From positions 248,001-312,000 of the forward strand of contig NZ_JANTOO010000010.1 in NCBI RefSeq assembly GCF_024753545.1: a stretch of 64,000 nt of DNA. Reading direction: 5' to 3'. Source of the stretch: Lysinibacillus pinottii. GTDB lineage: Bacteria; Bacillota; Bacilli; Bacillales_A; Planococcaceae. Each line of letters begins with the position of its first letter. The first letter of the stretch is position 1. Below, piece after piece: positions 8,302 through 16,387 of this stretch. Made by a program: the position numbers and the translations under genes. The notes under the pieces were generated by a model that was given only the letters and a program-made list of their open reading frames with translations, was not told where the DNA came from and did not search any database.

Positions 8302-9552
8302 TTATTCATTAGTTAGGGGATGGGTTGCTTTCTTCTCTTTCAACATCACGACCAGGAAGAATAAAATCGCTGCTGCTGCAAGAAGTATTGCTGCAATATA
8401 GAATGCTAATACTTTTGAACCAGTGATATCACCAATATAACCTGTAAGAGTTGGCGCAATAACTGATGAAGTCATTCCAAAGAAGTTAAAGATACCTAGT
8501 GCTTTGGCCATGCTGTTGGAAGGTACTGAATCCGTTACATATGTGATTAAAACTGGATCAATGGCAAGTTTACCTAATAAACCGTATAAAATTAATGCTG
8601 CATAGAGGACAGAAGGGTTAGGTGCAAATACGGTTAAACTAATAGTTACGGCTGCCCCAATTAACAAGAAGATTATTAATTTCTGACGCATATGTGCATT
8701 TTTATCAATATACTTAGAAAATATCAATGCACCAGGTACTGCTGTGACTGCAACTAAAGCAGCTACATATCCTACTGAACCTTGTTCAAATCCTTTTTCT
8801 CCGACAAGGAATGATGGTAACCATGTCACTATCATGTAATAACCATAACATGTTGCAAAATAGACGAAGTAAATAACTAATTTTTTTATCGAGAATAATT
8901 CTACGCCTTGAGATACTGTGGCTTGTGCTGTTATTTTATCTTCGGATGTTTCGTTTGTAGCTTTTTTGTCTTGTTTAACAAATAAGATAAACACAAATGT
9001 TACAGCTACTATTAAGACTGCTATCATATAAAGCATGTAATTCCATTGGATTTCAAGGCCACCTACTAATACAGATGAGCCTACTAGACCAATAACCATC
9101 CCTAATGCCGAACCACTGTTGATGATCGCATTAGAAAAGCTTTTCTTATCTTTTGGCATATATTTAGCGGATAAAGAGAAGGCCGCACCATAGTATGAGC
9201 CAGTCGAAAGACCTGCCATTAAGGCGCCTACATAAACTTGAGTGATTGTCGTGCTTGATCCAATGACGAATGCTGCTAATGCAAATATGATAAACGCAGG
9301 GATCAATACTCGTTTTTGTCCAAATTTATCAACGAGTATTCCTGATGGAATTTGCATACCCGTATAGGCAAAGAAATAAATAGAAGCAATAAGTCCTACT
9401 TGAGTATCGCTAATATTACCAAGCGATTCTTGAATTTGTGGATATATTGGTGTAAGTATTGTACGATAAATCCAAATAGCTACCCAACCTAAACACAGAG
9501 TAAAAATGATTTTTTTGTAATAATTCGGGTCATTCTTAACTGTTTGTCCCAT
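8302..9552 (-). CDS. MFS transporter, possible ureide or organic-anion carrier
   Basis: The 416-residue protein has about 12 hydrophobic segments and the MFS motif after TM2 (GILVDKFGQKRVL near residue 71). It looks like the anion:cation symporter / sugar-acid branch of the family. The start is ATG 9552 after GGGAG. It shares an upstream 89-bp sequence with the 2-hydroxyacid dehydrogenase gene (about 80% identical by hand alignment), suggesting common control. Position beside the ureide genes suggests import of allantoin, allantoate or a related anion, but substrate cannot be read from sequence. Confidence 0.75.
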   Translation of the reverse strand: MGQTVKNDPNYYKKIIFTLCLGWVAIWIYRTILTPIYPQIQESLGNISDTQVGLIASIYFFAYTGMQIPSGILVDKFGQKRVLIPAFIIFALAAFVIGSSTTITQVYVGALMAGLSTGSYYGAAFSLSAKYMPKDKKSFSNAIINSGSALGMVIGLVGSSVLVGGLEIQWNYMLYMIAVLIVAVTFVFILFVKQDKKATNETSEDKITAQATVSQGVELFSIKKLVIYFVYFATCYGYYMIVTWLPSFLVGEKGFEQGSVGYVAALVAVTAVPGALIFSKYIDKNAHMRQKLIIFLLIGAAVTISLTVFAPNPSVLYAALILYGLLGKLAIDPVLITYVTDSVPSNSMAKALGIFNFFGMTSSVIAPTLTGYIGDITGSKVLAFYIAAILLAAAAILFFLVVMLKEKKATHPLTNE

Positions 9553-9592
9553 AATATGACACTCCCATTTTTCTTTTTTTTTACTTATGTAG

Positions 9593-9681
9593 TGCTTAAT
9601 TTAATTTTAGGTGATGAGTACGTAAATAACATTGTTCACTTTTAACAAAAACAGAACCAGCATTGCACATTTTAGACAAAA
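9593..9681. repeat. Duplicated upstream region, copy 1
   Basis: This stretch begins TGCTTAATTTAATT and contains AATAACATTGTTCACTTT then AACAAAAACAGAA. It matches 11612-11700 in the same orientation at about 80%. Within it, TTGTT-N7-AACAA is an inverted repeat. It lies 40 bp upstream of the MFS start. The rest of 9,682-9,909 holds a small hairpin (GCCCGACTACC/GGTAATCGG) and no gene. Confidence 0.7.
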
Positions 9682-9909
9682 GCCAATGTTTGAATTGTTT
9701 ATAAATGCATGACTTATGGCATTCTTATTTACCGATTCCTACTCAGTGCTTTTGTATCTACAAACTTTTCTCGGCTCGAATAAACAAAAATAAGCCCGAC
9801 TACCCTATAGGTAATCGGACTGATCGCCATCCTCGTGCAAACATCTTTGCTCAAATCCTATTTTGAAAAATGGAATTTTTCTCATGTGACAATCCTTTGT
9901 GATCGCAGA

Positions 9910-9956
9910 AAAGATTCCACCTTGTAGATAATGGATCATCAAGGAGGAATCTTTTT
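9910..9956. terminator. Terminator after the cupin gene
   Basis: AAAGATTCCACCTTG and CAAGGAGGAATCTTT make a stem with T-runs on both sides, placed 40 bp beyond the leftward cupin stop. Confidence 0.7.
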
Positions 9957-9964
9957 ACTATGAA

Positions 9965-9985
9965 AACTAGTTAATCAACAGACGT
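9965..9985. repeat. 21-bp inverted repeat, left copy
   Basis: The 21 bases beginning AACTAGTTAATC and ending AACAGACGT recur exactly, inverted, at 11441-11461. The pair encloses only the cupin and 2-hydroxyacid dehydrogenase genes. Confidence 0.9.
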
Positions 9986-9995
9986 GATCGTTAAT

Positions 9996-10379
9996 TTAAT
10001 GATGTTTATGCGCAATAAAGCCTATTGGTGTGGGACCTGCGAACCCTAACATGACGAAATCTCTACTAGAATTATTAGTCATTCCGTGCTTTTCTCCTGC
10101 ACGTGAAACGACAACATCACCAGCTTTAATTTGAACCATTTCACCACATTCTGGATAATAATCAGCTGTCCCTTCAATAACAACCCATATATCATCCGCT
10201 TTCTCGTGTGAGTGAAGTGGCAAAGTTTGTCCTGGACGCATACACCATATAGCTCCAACAGTATTAGGTGTTTCATAAAAAATATGTTTTGTCGCTTCTT
10301 CTTCTCTAAACTCTTGAATATCAGGCCAATGGAAAATACGATTTTTTAAATCTTCTCTTGCTAATTGTTTTAATGTCAT
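9996..10379 (-). CDS. Small cupin domain protein
   Basis: This 127-residue single-domain cupin has the metal-site motif HSHEKADDIWVVIEG (His, His, Glu-equivalent) near residues 60-75 and the closing AGDVVVSRAGEKHGM motif near 105. Its substrate is unknown. It follows the 2-hydroxyacid dehydrogenase gene by 66 bp in the same direction, and the two are enclosed by a 21-bp inverted repeat, so they look like one functional unit. An isomerase, dioxygenase or sensor role is possible; none can be chosen. The RBS is AAGGAGAA before ATG 10379. Confidence 0.85.
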   Translation of the reverse strand: MTLKQLAREDLKNRIFHWPDIQEFREEEATKHIFYETPNTVGAIWCMRPGQTLPLHSHEKADDIWVVIEGTADYYPECGEMVQIKAGDVVVSRAGEKHGMTNNSSRDFVMLGFAGPTPIGFIAHKHH

Positions 10380-10444
10380 AGTATTTTCTCCTTGTTTCGA
10401 ATTTCAAACTATACCCACGTCATTTAGCGTTTATTAGAAAATGA

Positions 10445-11413
10445 TTATCTGCGAATAATATTTTGAGGTTTTCCCTCTAAAAAAGCCATGGTGTTATCAA
10501 ATGCAATTTTAGCACGCAGTTCCATTGCCTCATTTGTAAGGAAGCCTACATGGGGTGTTAAAATAACATTTTTGGCTTGTAATAGTTTATAGTCTCCAGG
10601 AATTGGCGGTTCCATATCAAATACGTCAATCCCCGCTCCTGCAATTCGCCCTTCATTTAAAGCATCGGCTAATGCATCATTATCAACAATTGGACCTCGT
10701 GCACAGTTGATTAGAATAGCTGATTCTTTCATTAATTCTAATTTTTCTTTAGAGATTAATCCTTTTGTACTTGAAAGTAGTGGTATATGTAATGACACAA
10801 TATCTGATTGTGCTAATAACTCATCTAATTCCATGTACTCGATACCCAAAGCTTCAGCTTCCGGATTTCTTCTAGATTGGTCTGAAGCTACTATTTTTGC
10901 GCCAAATGCTTTAAACAAACGAGCAGTCATCATGCCAATCTTTCCTGTACCAATCAAACCAACTGTTTTCCCTTTAATTTCACTACCTTGGAATGCTCCT
11001 GGGAAATGATCGGCATGGATTTCTTTATTACCCTGAGAGATACGGCGGTACACATCTAATACTAAACCAATTGTTAATTCAGCAACTGCTTGATTCGCAT
11101 ATCCAGCTGCATTACATACCATAACATCTTGATTTCTCGCTTGCCCGATACCTACATGATCAACACCTGTAAAGGCTACATTTATTAATTTTAAATTGGC
11201 ATTTTGATCAATCACTTCTGTAGGATAAGGATTATTAGCAATCATAATCACATCTGCACCTTCACTACGTTTTGCTAATTCTGCACTATCTGTTGTTTTC
11301 TTGTTGTAATAAACAAATTCGTGTCCGGCCTGTTTGATTGGCTCCGCTAATTTTTCAATGATCGAATCTGAAACATTTAATGGTTCTAATAATTTGACTA
11401 ACATTTCAATCAA
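10445..11413 (-). CDS. D-2-hydroxyacid dehydrogenase (NAD(P)-dependent)
   Basis: The 322-residue protein has a Rossmann glycine motif (GLIGTGKIGMMTARLFKAFG, about residues 148-167). The catalytic Arg is in NCARGPIVDNDAL (about 235), the Glu region is in DVFDMEPP and the catalytic His is in TPHVGFLTNEAM (about 286). It reduces a 2-keto acid or oxidises a D-2-hydroxyacid; glyoxylate or hydroxypyruvate is plausible next to a ureide pathway that can release glyoxylate, but that is inference. Upstream lie the right copy of the 21-bp inverted repeat and, 200 bp away, the second copy of the duplicated regulatory stretch. Confidence 0.88.
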   Translation of the reverse strand: MIEMLVKLLEPLNVSDSIIEKLAEPIKQAGHEFVYYNKKTTDSAELAKRSEGADVIMIANNPYPTEVIDQNANLKLINVAFTGVDHVGIGQARNQDVMVCNAAGYANQAVAELTIGLVLDVYRRISQGNKEIHADHFPGAFQGSEIKGKTVGLIGTGKIGMMTARLFKAFGAKIVASDQSRRNPEAEALGIEYMELDELLAQSDIVSLHIPLLSSTKGLISKEKLELMKESAILINCARGPIVDNDALADALNEGRIAGAGIDVFDMEPPIPGDYKLLQAKNVILTPHVGFLTNEAMELRAKIAFDNTMAFLEGKPQNIIRR

Positions 11414-11440
11414 TTCCTTCCTATTATTTTTTTTACTAAT

Positions 11441-11461
11441 ACGTCTGTTGATTAACTAGTT
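11441..11461. repeat. 21-bp inverted repeat, right copy
   Basis: Exact reverse complement of 9965-9985, 27 bp upstream of the 2-hydroxyacid dehydrogenase start. Confidence 0.9.
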
Positions 11462-11611
11462 ACCATAGGTTTCTAGAAGAGACATTCGCATCTCTTCAAG
11501 ACTGTTATTTCACCGCAGAGATGGATGAGATTTTTTTTTGCACATATTGCACAAAAAAATCAGGTATTTTCGTTTTCAATCACTTCCTTTTTTATTTTTT
11601 ATTATGTTAAT

Positions 11612-11700
11612 TGCTTAATTTAATTGTAAGATAGGAGCATTTAAATAACATTGTTCACTTTAAACAAAAACAGAAACGACATTACATGTTTTTGACTAAA
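11612..11700. repeat. Duplicated upstream region, copy 2
   Basis: Direct repeat of 9593-9681 at about 80% identity, including the shared AACATTGTTCACTTT core. The remaining gene-free sequence from 11,462 to 12,145 is AT-rich; it has a small AAGAGA/TCTCTT hairpin near 11,476 and the promoter region of the NlpC/P60 gene, and nothing else I can support. Confidence 0.65.
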
Positions 11701-12145
11701 GCTACTATGTAAAATAACTAGAAATACGCTTTATCTAAATCGGAAACTTGCCTCTGATTGAATATTCTTTAGCTGATAGTGTCTTACCTAGATGAAGATT
11801 TCATTTATTCAAGTCAATTGACCATAATTCCCTCCTTTCTATTTTTATAACGAAGATTCATTATTAAATCTCCACTATTTATATTTTGCTAGTAAGAGAT
11901 ATTGATTATGGAATTTAGCATAAATATAATTAATATCTCTTTTATCCCTAAATATCCAATTAATTCATATATTTTTAGTAAAATTGACCATAATTATTGC
12001 AGATACATTACATGATTAAAAATAATATGTCAGAATCATAGGAAAGTGTTAATCAGTAATATGATTGAAAAATAACTCTTAAGCGTTTCATGATATTCTT
12101 ACTTTAGTTCAAAAGCGATTGCTTTTTGAAAGGGGTAAGGATTAA

Positions 12146-13054
12146 TTGAAGAAAAAAATATTACTACCGATTTTTGCGTCTTTTATGTTCTTTACAGGAA
12201 TAGGTATTCACGATGCGCAAGCAGCTACATATACAGATATAACAAATACAGCTAAAGCATATATTGGCACTCCTTATAAATATGGGGGCACAGATATTAA
12301 GACAGGTATTGATTGTTCAGCCTATACACAATTAGTATTTTCTAAGGTAGGAATTTCATTAGAACGTACATCGAATGCTCAATATCAACAAGGTACTTCT
12401 ATCGCAAAAGATAATTTAAAGACTGGCGATCTTGTATTTTTTAATACTTCGGGAAGTGGTGTTTCACACGTTGGCATTTACATAGGTGACAGCAATTTTA
12501 TTTCGGCTACGACAAGTTCAGGGGTTAAAATGGATAAAATCAATGACCCTTATTATTGGGGATCTCGTTACGTGGGGGCAAAACGTGTTGCAAGCTTCTC
12601 GGATTATGGAGAGGTAAAAGATGCTGAAATAGACTTTACTATTTATTCATCACGTGGAGAAGTAGCTCTTAAAATAGCTAAAAAACTACAATTAGATACT
12701 AGTCAAACAAATTCAAGTTTTCCTGATGTAAAGCCAGGGTCTAAATATGCAGGTGCTGCTGAAGCCCTAAAAAAAATCGGTGTCTTTACTGGTGATGAAA
12801 ACGGGAAATTCAATCCAGGTTCACCTATTACACGCGGTCAACTATCAAAAGTTTTAGTAGAAGCATTCCACTTAAAACAACAAGGAGCAACAGAAAACTT
12901 TCTAGATGTTCCTGGAGCTCATTGGGCTAACAGCTATGTATCCATCCTTGCATCCAATAAAATTACGGTAGGTAAAGGTGATAATTTATTTGGTGTTAAC
13001 GATTATGTGACAATCGAACATTTAGATGCTTTTATCCAACGATTAACTCAATAA
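12146..13054 (+). CDS. Secreted NlpC/P60 peptidoglycan endopeptidase with SLH repeats
   Basis: The start is TTG 12146 behind AAAGGGG. A signal peptide ends near AQA at residue 26. The NlpC/P60 domain covers about residues 29-150, with the catalytic Cys in GIDCSAYTQLVF (near 57) and His in SHVGIYIG (near 111). Two S-layer-homology repeats follow (FPDVKPGSKYAGAAEALK from about 192 and FLDVPGAHWANSYVSILA from about 251). These tether such enzymes to wall polysaccharide. It would cut peptide stems in the cell wall outside the membrane. It stands alone, with its own terminator. Confidence 0.92.
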   Translation: MKKKILLPIFASFMFFTGIGIHDAQAATYTDITNTAKAYIGTPYKYGGTDIKTGIDCSAYTQLVFSKVGISLERTSNAQYQQGTSIAKDNLKTGDLVFFNTSGSGVSHVGIYIGDSNFISATTSSGVKMDKINDPYYWGSRYVGAKRVASFSDYGEVKDAEIDFTIYSSRGEVALKIAKKLQLDTSQTNSSFPDVKPGSKYAGAAEALKKIGVFTGDENGKFNPGSPITRGQLSKVLVEAFHLKQQGATENFLDVPGAHWANSYVSILASNKITVGKGDNLFGVNDYVTIEHLDAFIQRLTQ

Positions 13055-13059
13055 TATGA

Positions 13060-13094
13060 AATGGTGTTTCACATGGATGAAACGCCATTTTTTT
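13060..13094 (+). terminator. Terminator of the NlpC/P60 gene
   Basis: AATGGTGTTTCA and TGAAACGCCATT pair around a 6-base loop and run into TTTTTTT. Confidence 0.85.
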
Positions 13095-13278
13095 ATGTCA
13101 AGCTCCCCTTCTCCGCTCGCCCCTCAACCCAAAGCATTTTTAACCGTTTTGTTGCACCATTTTTTTAGAGGGAACCAATCACGTTAAAATAAAGGCGATA
13201 ATCGCCTAGATGGTCATGAAATAATAGGTATCACTGGACTAAGATAGAGAACCATTTCAGCCGTAGCATTGAGTGTTT

Positions 13279-13392
13279 CTACAAATAGGCTTTTCGTTTG
13301 TGTTGTAAAAAGGGTAATACAACAGCAGCTCCTATCGCACAAAGCCAGTAGATAACCACTGTATAGTTGTAGCTGAAGCCGAGGTTTATTTT
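13279..13392 (-). pseudogene. C-terminal tail of a vanished membrane transporter
   Basis: Leftward reading gives VKINLGFSYNYTVVIYWL and then CAIGAAVVLPFLQHKRKAYL before a stop. This looks like the last transmembrane helix and basic tail of an MFS carrier. No upstream part survives and there is no ribosome binding site. It lies in the 390-bp gap between the NlpC/P60 gene and the DHA2 exporter. Confidence 0.4.
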
Positions 13393-13400
13393 CACTAAAA

Positions 13401-13436
13401 AACGGGTGCTGCTTATCATTAGCAACACCCGTTTTT
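13401..13436. terminator. Terminator of the DHA2 exporter gene
   Basis: AACGGGTGCTGCT and AGCAACACCCGTT form a stem bordered by A- and T-runs, just beyond the leftward stop codon at 13443. Confidence 0.85.
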
Positions 13437-13442
13437 GACTAC

Positions 13443-14972
13443 TTATTTCACGTCTACTTGTTGTTCAGCATCCTCATGAGTCATCATATTTTCATGATTT
13501 GGTTGAACTCTCTTAATAAAGAATGCAAGAATGAGTGCGATTACCGCAATCAATGTTGAAATAAAGAAGGTATAATTAATACCATGAAGCATGGCTTCAT
13601 TCATGATTTGTTGTTTTAGCTCAGCGGCACCCTGTGTAGATGTCTGTGCATTGGCACTCATATTATTCATAGCGCTAGCAGCTATTTCTTCTGCCTTGGC
13701 AGTTGTTTTATTGTTCATGACTGTAATCAATACAGCAGACCCAATAGCACCGGATACTTGCTGAAGTGTATTGTTCATTGCTGTTCCGTGTGGATTATTA
13801 TACGCTGGTAGCTGATTCAGCCCATTAGTCATAACTGGCATCATGACCATTGACATCCCAAACATCCGTAATGTATACAGAAGAACAAGTGTCGAATAAG
13901 CCGTATCCATACTTATTTTACTAAAGTAATAGGATGTGACAATGGTGATGATTAAACCAAATACGGCTAAACTTCTTGCGCCATATTTATCAAAGAGCTT
14001 CCCGGTAATTGGAGACATGATTCCCATTACAATTGCACCTGGTAGCATTAATAAACCTGAATCCATTGGTGAAATGCCACGAATTGTTTGCACATAAATA
14101 GGCATTAAAATCATTGCAGAGAACATGGCCACCGCAATGACGATGGAAATTGCCGATGATAAGGCGAACATAGGATATTTGAAAATACGAAACTCAAGCA
14201 TTGGTTCATCCATTCGAAGTTGACGAAGGACAAAGGTAATTAAAGCAATCGTCCCGATGATGATTGTTCCATAGACAAGTATGTCGTCCCAACCTTTTTC
14301 CCCTGCTGAACTAAAACCATACAGCAGGCCGCCGAATCCGATACTTGATAAAATGAGTGATATCACATCAAGCTTAATGGCACGTTGTGGTGTCACATCC
14401 TTCAATTTAAACGCTGCAAAAATTAATGTCAAAATGGCAATTGGCAGAACAAGATCGAATAACATTCTCCAGCTATAATGTTCAATGATCCAGCCGGAAA
14501 GTGTAGGTCCTATTGCGGGAGCAGTAATCATCACGAGACCAAACATCCCCATCGCTGCCCCTCTTTTTTCAACTGGAAATGCAGTAAGCATAACATTCAT
14601 TAGTAAAGGCATCATTATGGCTGAGCCTGCAGCTTGTATCATACGGGCTGCTAATAATACACCAAATGCTGGTGCAATACTCGCTAGGAACGTACCTAGC
14701 GTAAATAAGGCCATGGCGGTAATAAATAGCTTTTTATCCGTAAAGCGTTGAATAAAGAACGCACTCGCAGGTATTAAAATACCGTTAATCAACATATAGC
14801 CCGTTGAAAGCCATTGTACGGCAGTGGCTTTTACGTCAAATTCCGTCATAATGGCTGGGAGGGCAATGTTTAATAACGTTTCATTCAAAATCGCTACAAA
14901 TGCCCCAATAAATAAAATGGCAATCATGCCGTATGGCGTTTTTGTCTGGGCAGACATGGTATTCTCCGACAT
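13443..14972 (-). CDS. DHA2 family (EmrB/QacA-like, 14-TM) multidrug exporter
   Basis: The 509-residue membrane protein begins MSENTMSAQTKTPYGMIAIL and has about 14 hydrophobic segments. TM1 carries LNETLLNIALPAIM; the motif AAMGMFGLVMITAPAIGPTLSGWI near residue 140 is the antiporter motif C typical of DHA2 exporters. It expels drugs or toxic metabolites by proton antiport. A 24-codon reading frame with a strong RBS precedes it by 60 bp on the same strand, possibly a leader. Substrates cannot be predicted. Confidence 0.88.
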   Translation of the reverse strand: MSENTMSAQTKTPYGMIAILFIGAFVAILNETLLNIALPAIMTEFDVKATAVQWLSTGYMLINGILIPASAFFIQRFTDKKLFITAMALFTLGTFLASIAPAFGVLLAARMIQAAGSAIMMPLLMNVMLTAFPVEKRGAAMGMFGLVMITAPAIGPTLSGWIIEHYSWRMLFDLVLPIAILTLIFAAFKLKDVTPQRAIKLDVISLILSSIGFGGLLYGFSSAGEKGWDDILVYGTIIIGTIALITFVLRQLRMDEPMLEFRIFKYPMFALSSAISIVIAVAMFSAMILMPIYVQTIRGISPMDSGLLMLPGAIVMGIMSPITGKLFDKYGARSLAVFGLIITIVTSYYFSKISMDTAYSTLVLLYTLRMFGMSMVMMPVMTNGLNQLPAYNNPHGTAMNNTLQQVSGAIGSAVLITVMNNKTTAKAEEIAASAMNNMSANAQTSTQGAAELKQQIMNEAMLHGINYTFFISTLIAVIALILAFFIKRVQPNHENMMTHEDAEQQVDVK

Positions 14973-15032
14973 ATAATATCAATCCTACTTTCTTTTATCT
15001 TTTTCATTTTCTTGAGAATTTCGATTATCTTT

Positions 15033-15107
15033 TTAGGTCTCGACTTCTTCGTCAATGAGCTGAGTAGGTTTTCCTCCCATCTGTTGTAGTGCCTTTGCTG
15101 ATTTCAT
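15033..15107 (-). CDS. 24-residue leader-like peptide upstream of the DHA2 exporter
   Basis: ATG 15107 follows AAAGGAGTGGTTGCT, a strong ribosome binding site. The frame encodes MKSAKALQQMGGKPTQLIDE and then EVET before TAA, ending 60 bp before the exporter start. I do not recognise it. A regulatory leader, a short functional peptide, or the decayed N-terminus of a longer gene are all possible; the good RBS argues that it is translated. Confidence 0.45.
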   Translation of the reverse strand: MKSAKALQQMGGKPTQLIDEEVET

Positions 15108-15142
15108 AGCAACCACTCCTTTAAAAATAAATAATAAAACTG

Positions 15143-15172
15143 TTGACGAAAGAATAGAGTATATTGTATAAT
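15143..15172 (+). promoter_or_regulatory. Sigma-A-like promoter pointing right
   Basis: TTGACG and TATAAT are separated by 18 bp. The -10 box lies inside the left arm of a 13-bp inverted repeat. No protein gene follows in this direction; a hairpin with a T-run at 15277-15317 would end a transcript of about 140 nt. Confidence 0.5.
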
Positions 15173-15210
15173 TAAAATAGGGAAAGTGCGTGGTACGTTA
15201 ATTATACAAT
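15163..15210. promoter_or_regulatory. Long inverted repeat, candidate operator
   Basis: ATTGTATAATTAA (15163-15175) and TTAATTATACAAT (15198-15210) are perfect reverse complements with a 22-bp spacer. The arms contain TATAAT, so a protein bound here could control rightward and leftward transcripts, the latter including the leader peptide and the exporter. Confidence 0.55.
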
Positions 15211-15276
15211 GTCTATCTCTATAAATTTACCATAAACCATTGTTGATTTCAATGTGTTGTACATATATTTTTTTGT

Positions 15277-15317
15277 AAAAAGTCGATTCTTTTCTTACAG
15301 AGAATTGACTTTTTTTA
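15277..15317. terminator. Hairpin with T-run
   Basis: AAAAAGTCGATTCT pairs with AGAATTGACTTTTT (one G-T pair). It ends any rightward transcript and overlaps the 3' end of the ABC-F relic. Confidence 0.7.
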
Positions 15318-15535
15318 TTGTTGATTTCTTGATTAAGCCATCATTCGTTAATTCATAAATGGTTGATACAACTTCCTTTAAATATCGGCGGTCATACGAA
15401 ATACTAATAATGGTGCCACCATATTGGGCTAACGCATTACACAACAGTACAGGCGTTGTCAAAGGACTAAAAATTCATCTGCATCACCCCGACGTTTGAT
15501 AAAATCAAAAAATGCTTCTATTTATCAACAGAAGC
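15295..15535 (-). pseudogene. Relic of an ABC-F type ATPase C-terminus
   Basis: Leftward translation gives ALAQYGGTIISISYDRRYLK followed by EVVSTIYELTNDGLIKKST and a stop. This has the YxGTxxxxSxDRxFL pattern found after Walker B in ABC-F ribosome-protection ATPases (His replaced by Tyr). Further upstream AFFDFIKRRGDADEFLVL is in another frame. No Walker motifs remain, so this is a decayed fragment. The following 15,540-16,330 region contains a 12-bp stem (TAGCCACCTAGC at 15841, inverted at 15872) and no gene I can support. Confidence 0.5.
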
Positions 15536-15840
15536 ATCTTGTGCAATAAAAATAGTTTCCCTATGTATCAATTAGCCCAGAGCTTTCAATCTGTGCACCA
15601 TTTGATATTTTATGTCAATTGAGGGGCTGTTAATAGATCTTGCACAAGAAACCACCCGTGTTCCAGTCATCCTATAATGACCCCCCTGCATCTTGAAAAA
15701 CCTTCGTAAAAAAATTCCACATCTCCCCTTGTAAATATGTGTTCTAATGTTATTTCACACCTACCTGTACTTCCACCATCATTCCCCTTAGCGAGTAAAC
15801 AAGAATGAAACTAGGTATTTTCTCAATCTTTCTATAAAAG

Positions 15841-15883
15841 TAGCCACCTAGCGCGCTGATGGTATTGCGGAGCTAGGTGGCTA
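15841..15883. other. 12-bp perfect stem-loop in gene-free DNA
   Basis: TAGCCACCTAGC and GCTAGGTGGCTA are separated by 19 bp. A T-run follows 7 bp later on the + strand, so it may be an old terminator; no intact gene leads into it. Confidence 0.4.
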
Positions 15884-16332
15884 AGTGATGTTTTTAACTA
15901 GATTTAATTGAATATATAAGGGGTGCCTATATCCCTTCTATATTCTCGTGGGCATAAAAATATAATAAGTAGTGACTGCCTTGATTTTTTTCATCAGCAG
16001 CTAAAGCTAAAAATGAGACTGTTCGAACAGGTAAAGCTTTCAGACAACATTAACGATAGGTGTTGTGAATGTTATAACCTCTTTATTAAAAGTGGCTTTC
16101 TAGCATTTTTTCCTAAACCTTTGTGAAGCGCAAAACCTACTAGCATTAGTGATCTACCTCATCCCTAATGTCCTCGGCATTGCAGTCAAGGTTCCTCTAT
16201 CACCTTCCCTATTTACAGATTTCATTACTTGTGCGAATAATTGTGAATCGTTCCACACGTCCATGATTGTTGATAGCTTTGATGGATGTTGGTTATCCAT
16301 GTTTCTATCATAAATACTTTCCCTACTTTTTT

Positions 16333-16368
16333 AACCATCCACATCATTGTTAATTTAACCATCCACTT
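16333..16368. repeat. Paired direct repeats downstream of the MocR gene
   Basis: AACCATCCACAT (16333-16344) and AACCATCCACTT (16357-16368) are spaced 24 bp start to start. The same motif pair with the same 24-bp spacing lies upstream of the gene at 17919-17954. Direct repeats are the usual operator form for MocR-type regulators. A TATAAT follows at 16371. Confidence 0.6.
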
Positions 16369-16387
16369 GTCTATAATTAACAAAAAT

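Noticed and set aside
15923..16126. 67-codon open frame in the gap left of the MocR gene
   Set aside because: Cysteine- and leucine-rich random-looking sequence without RBS.
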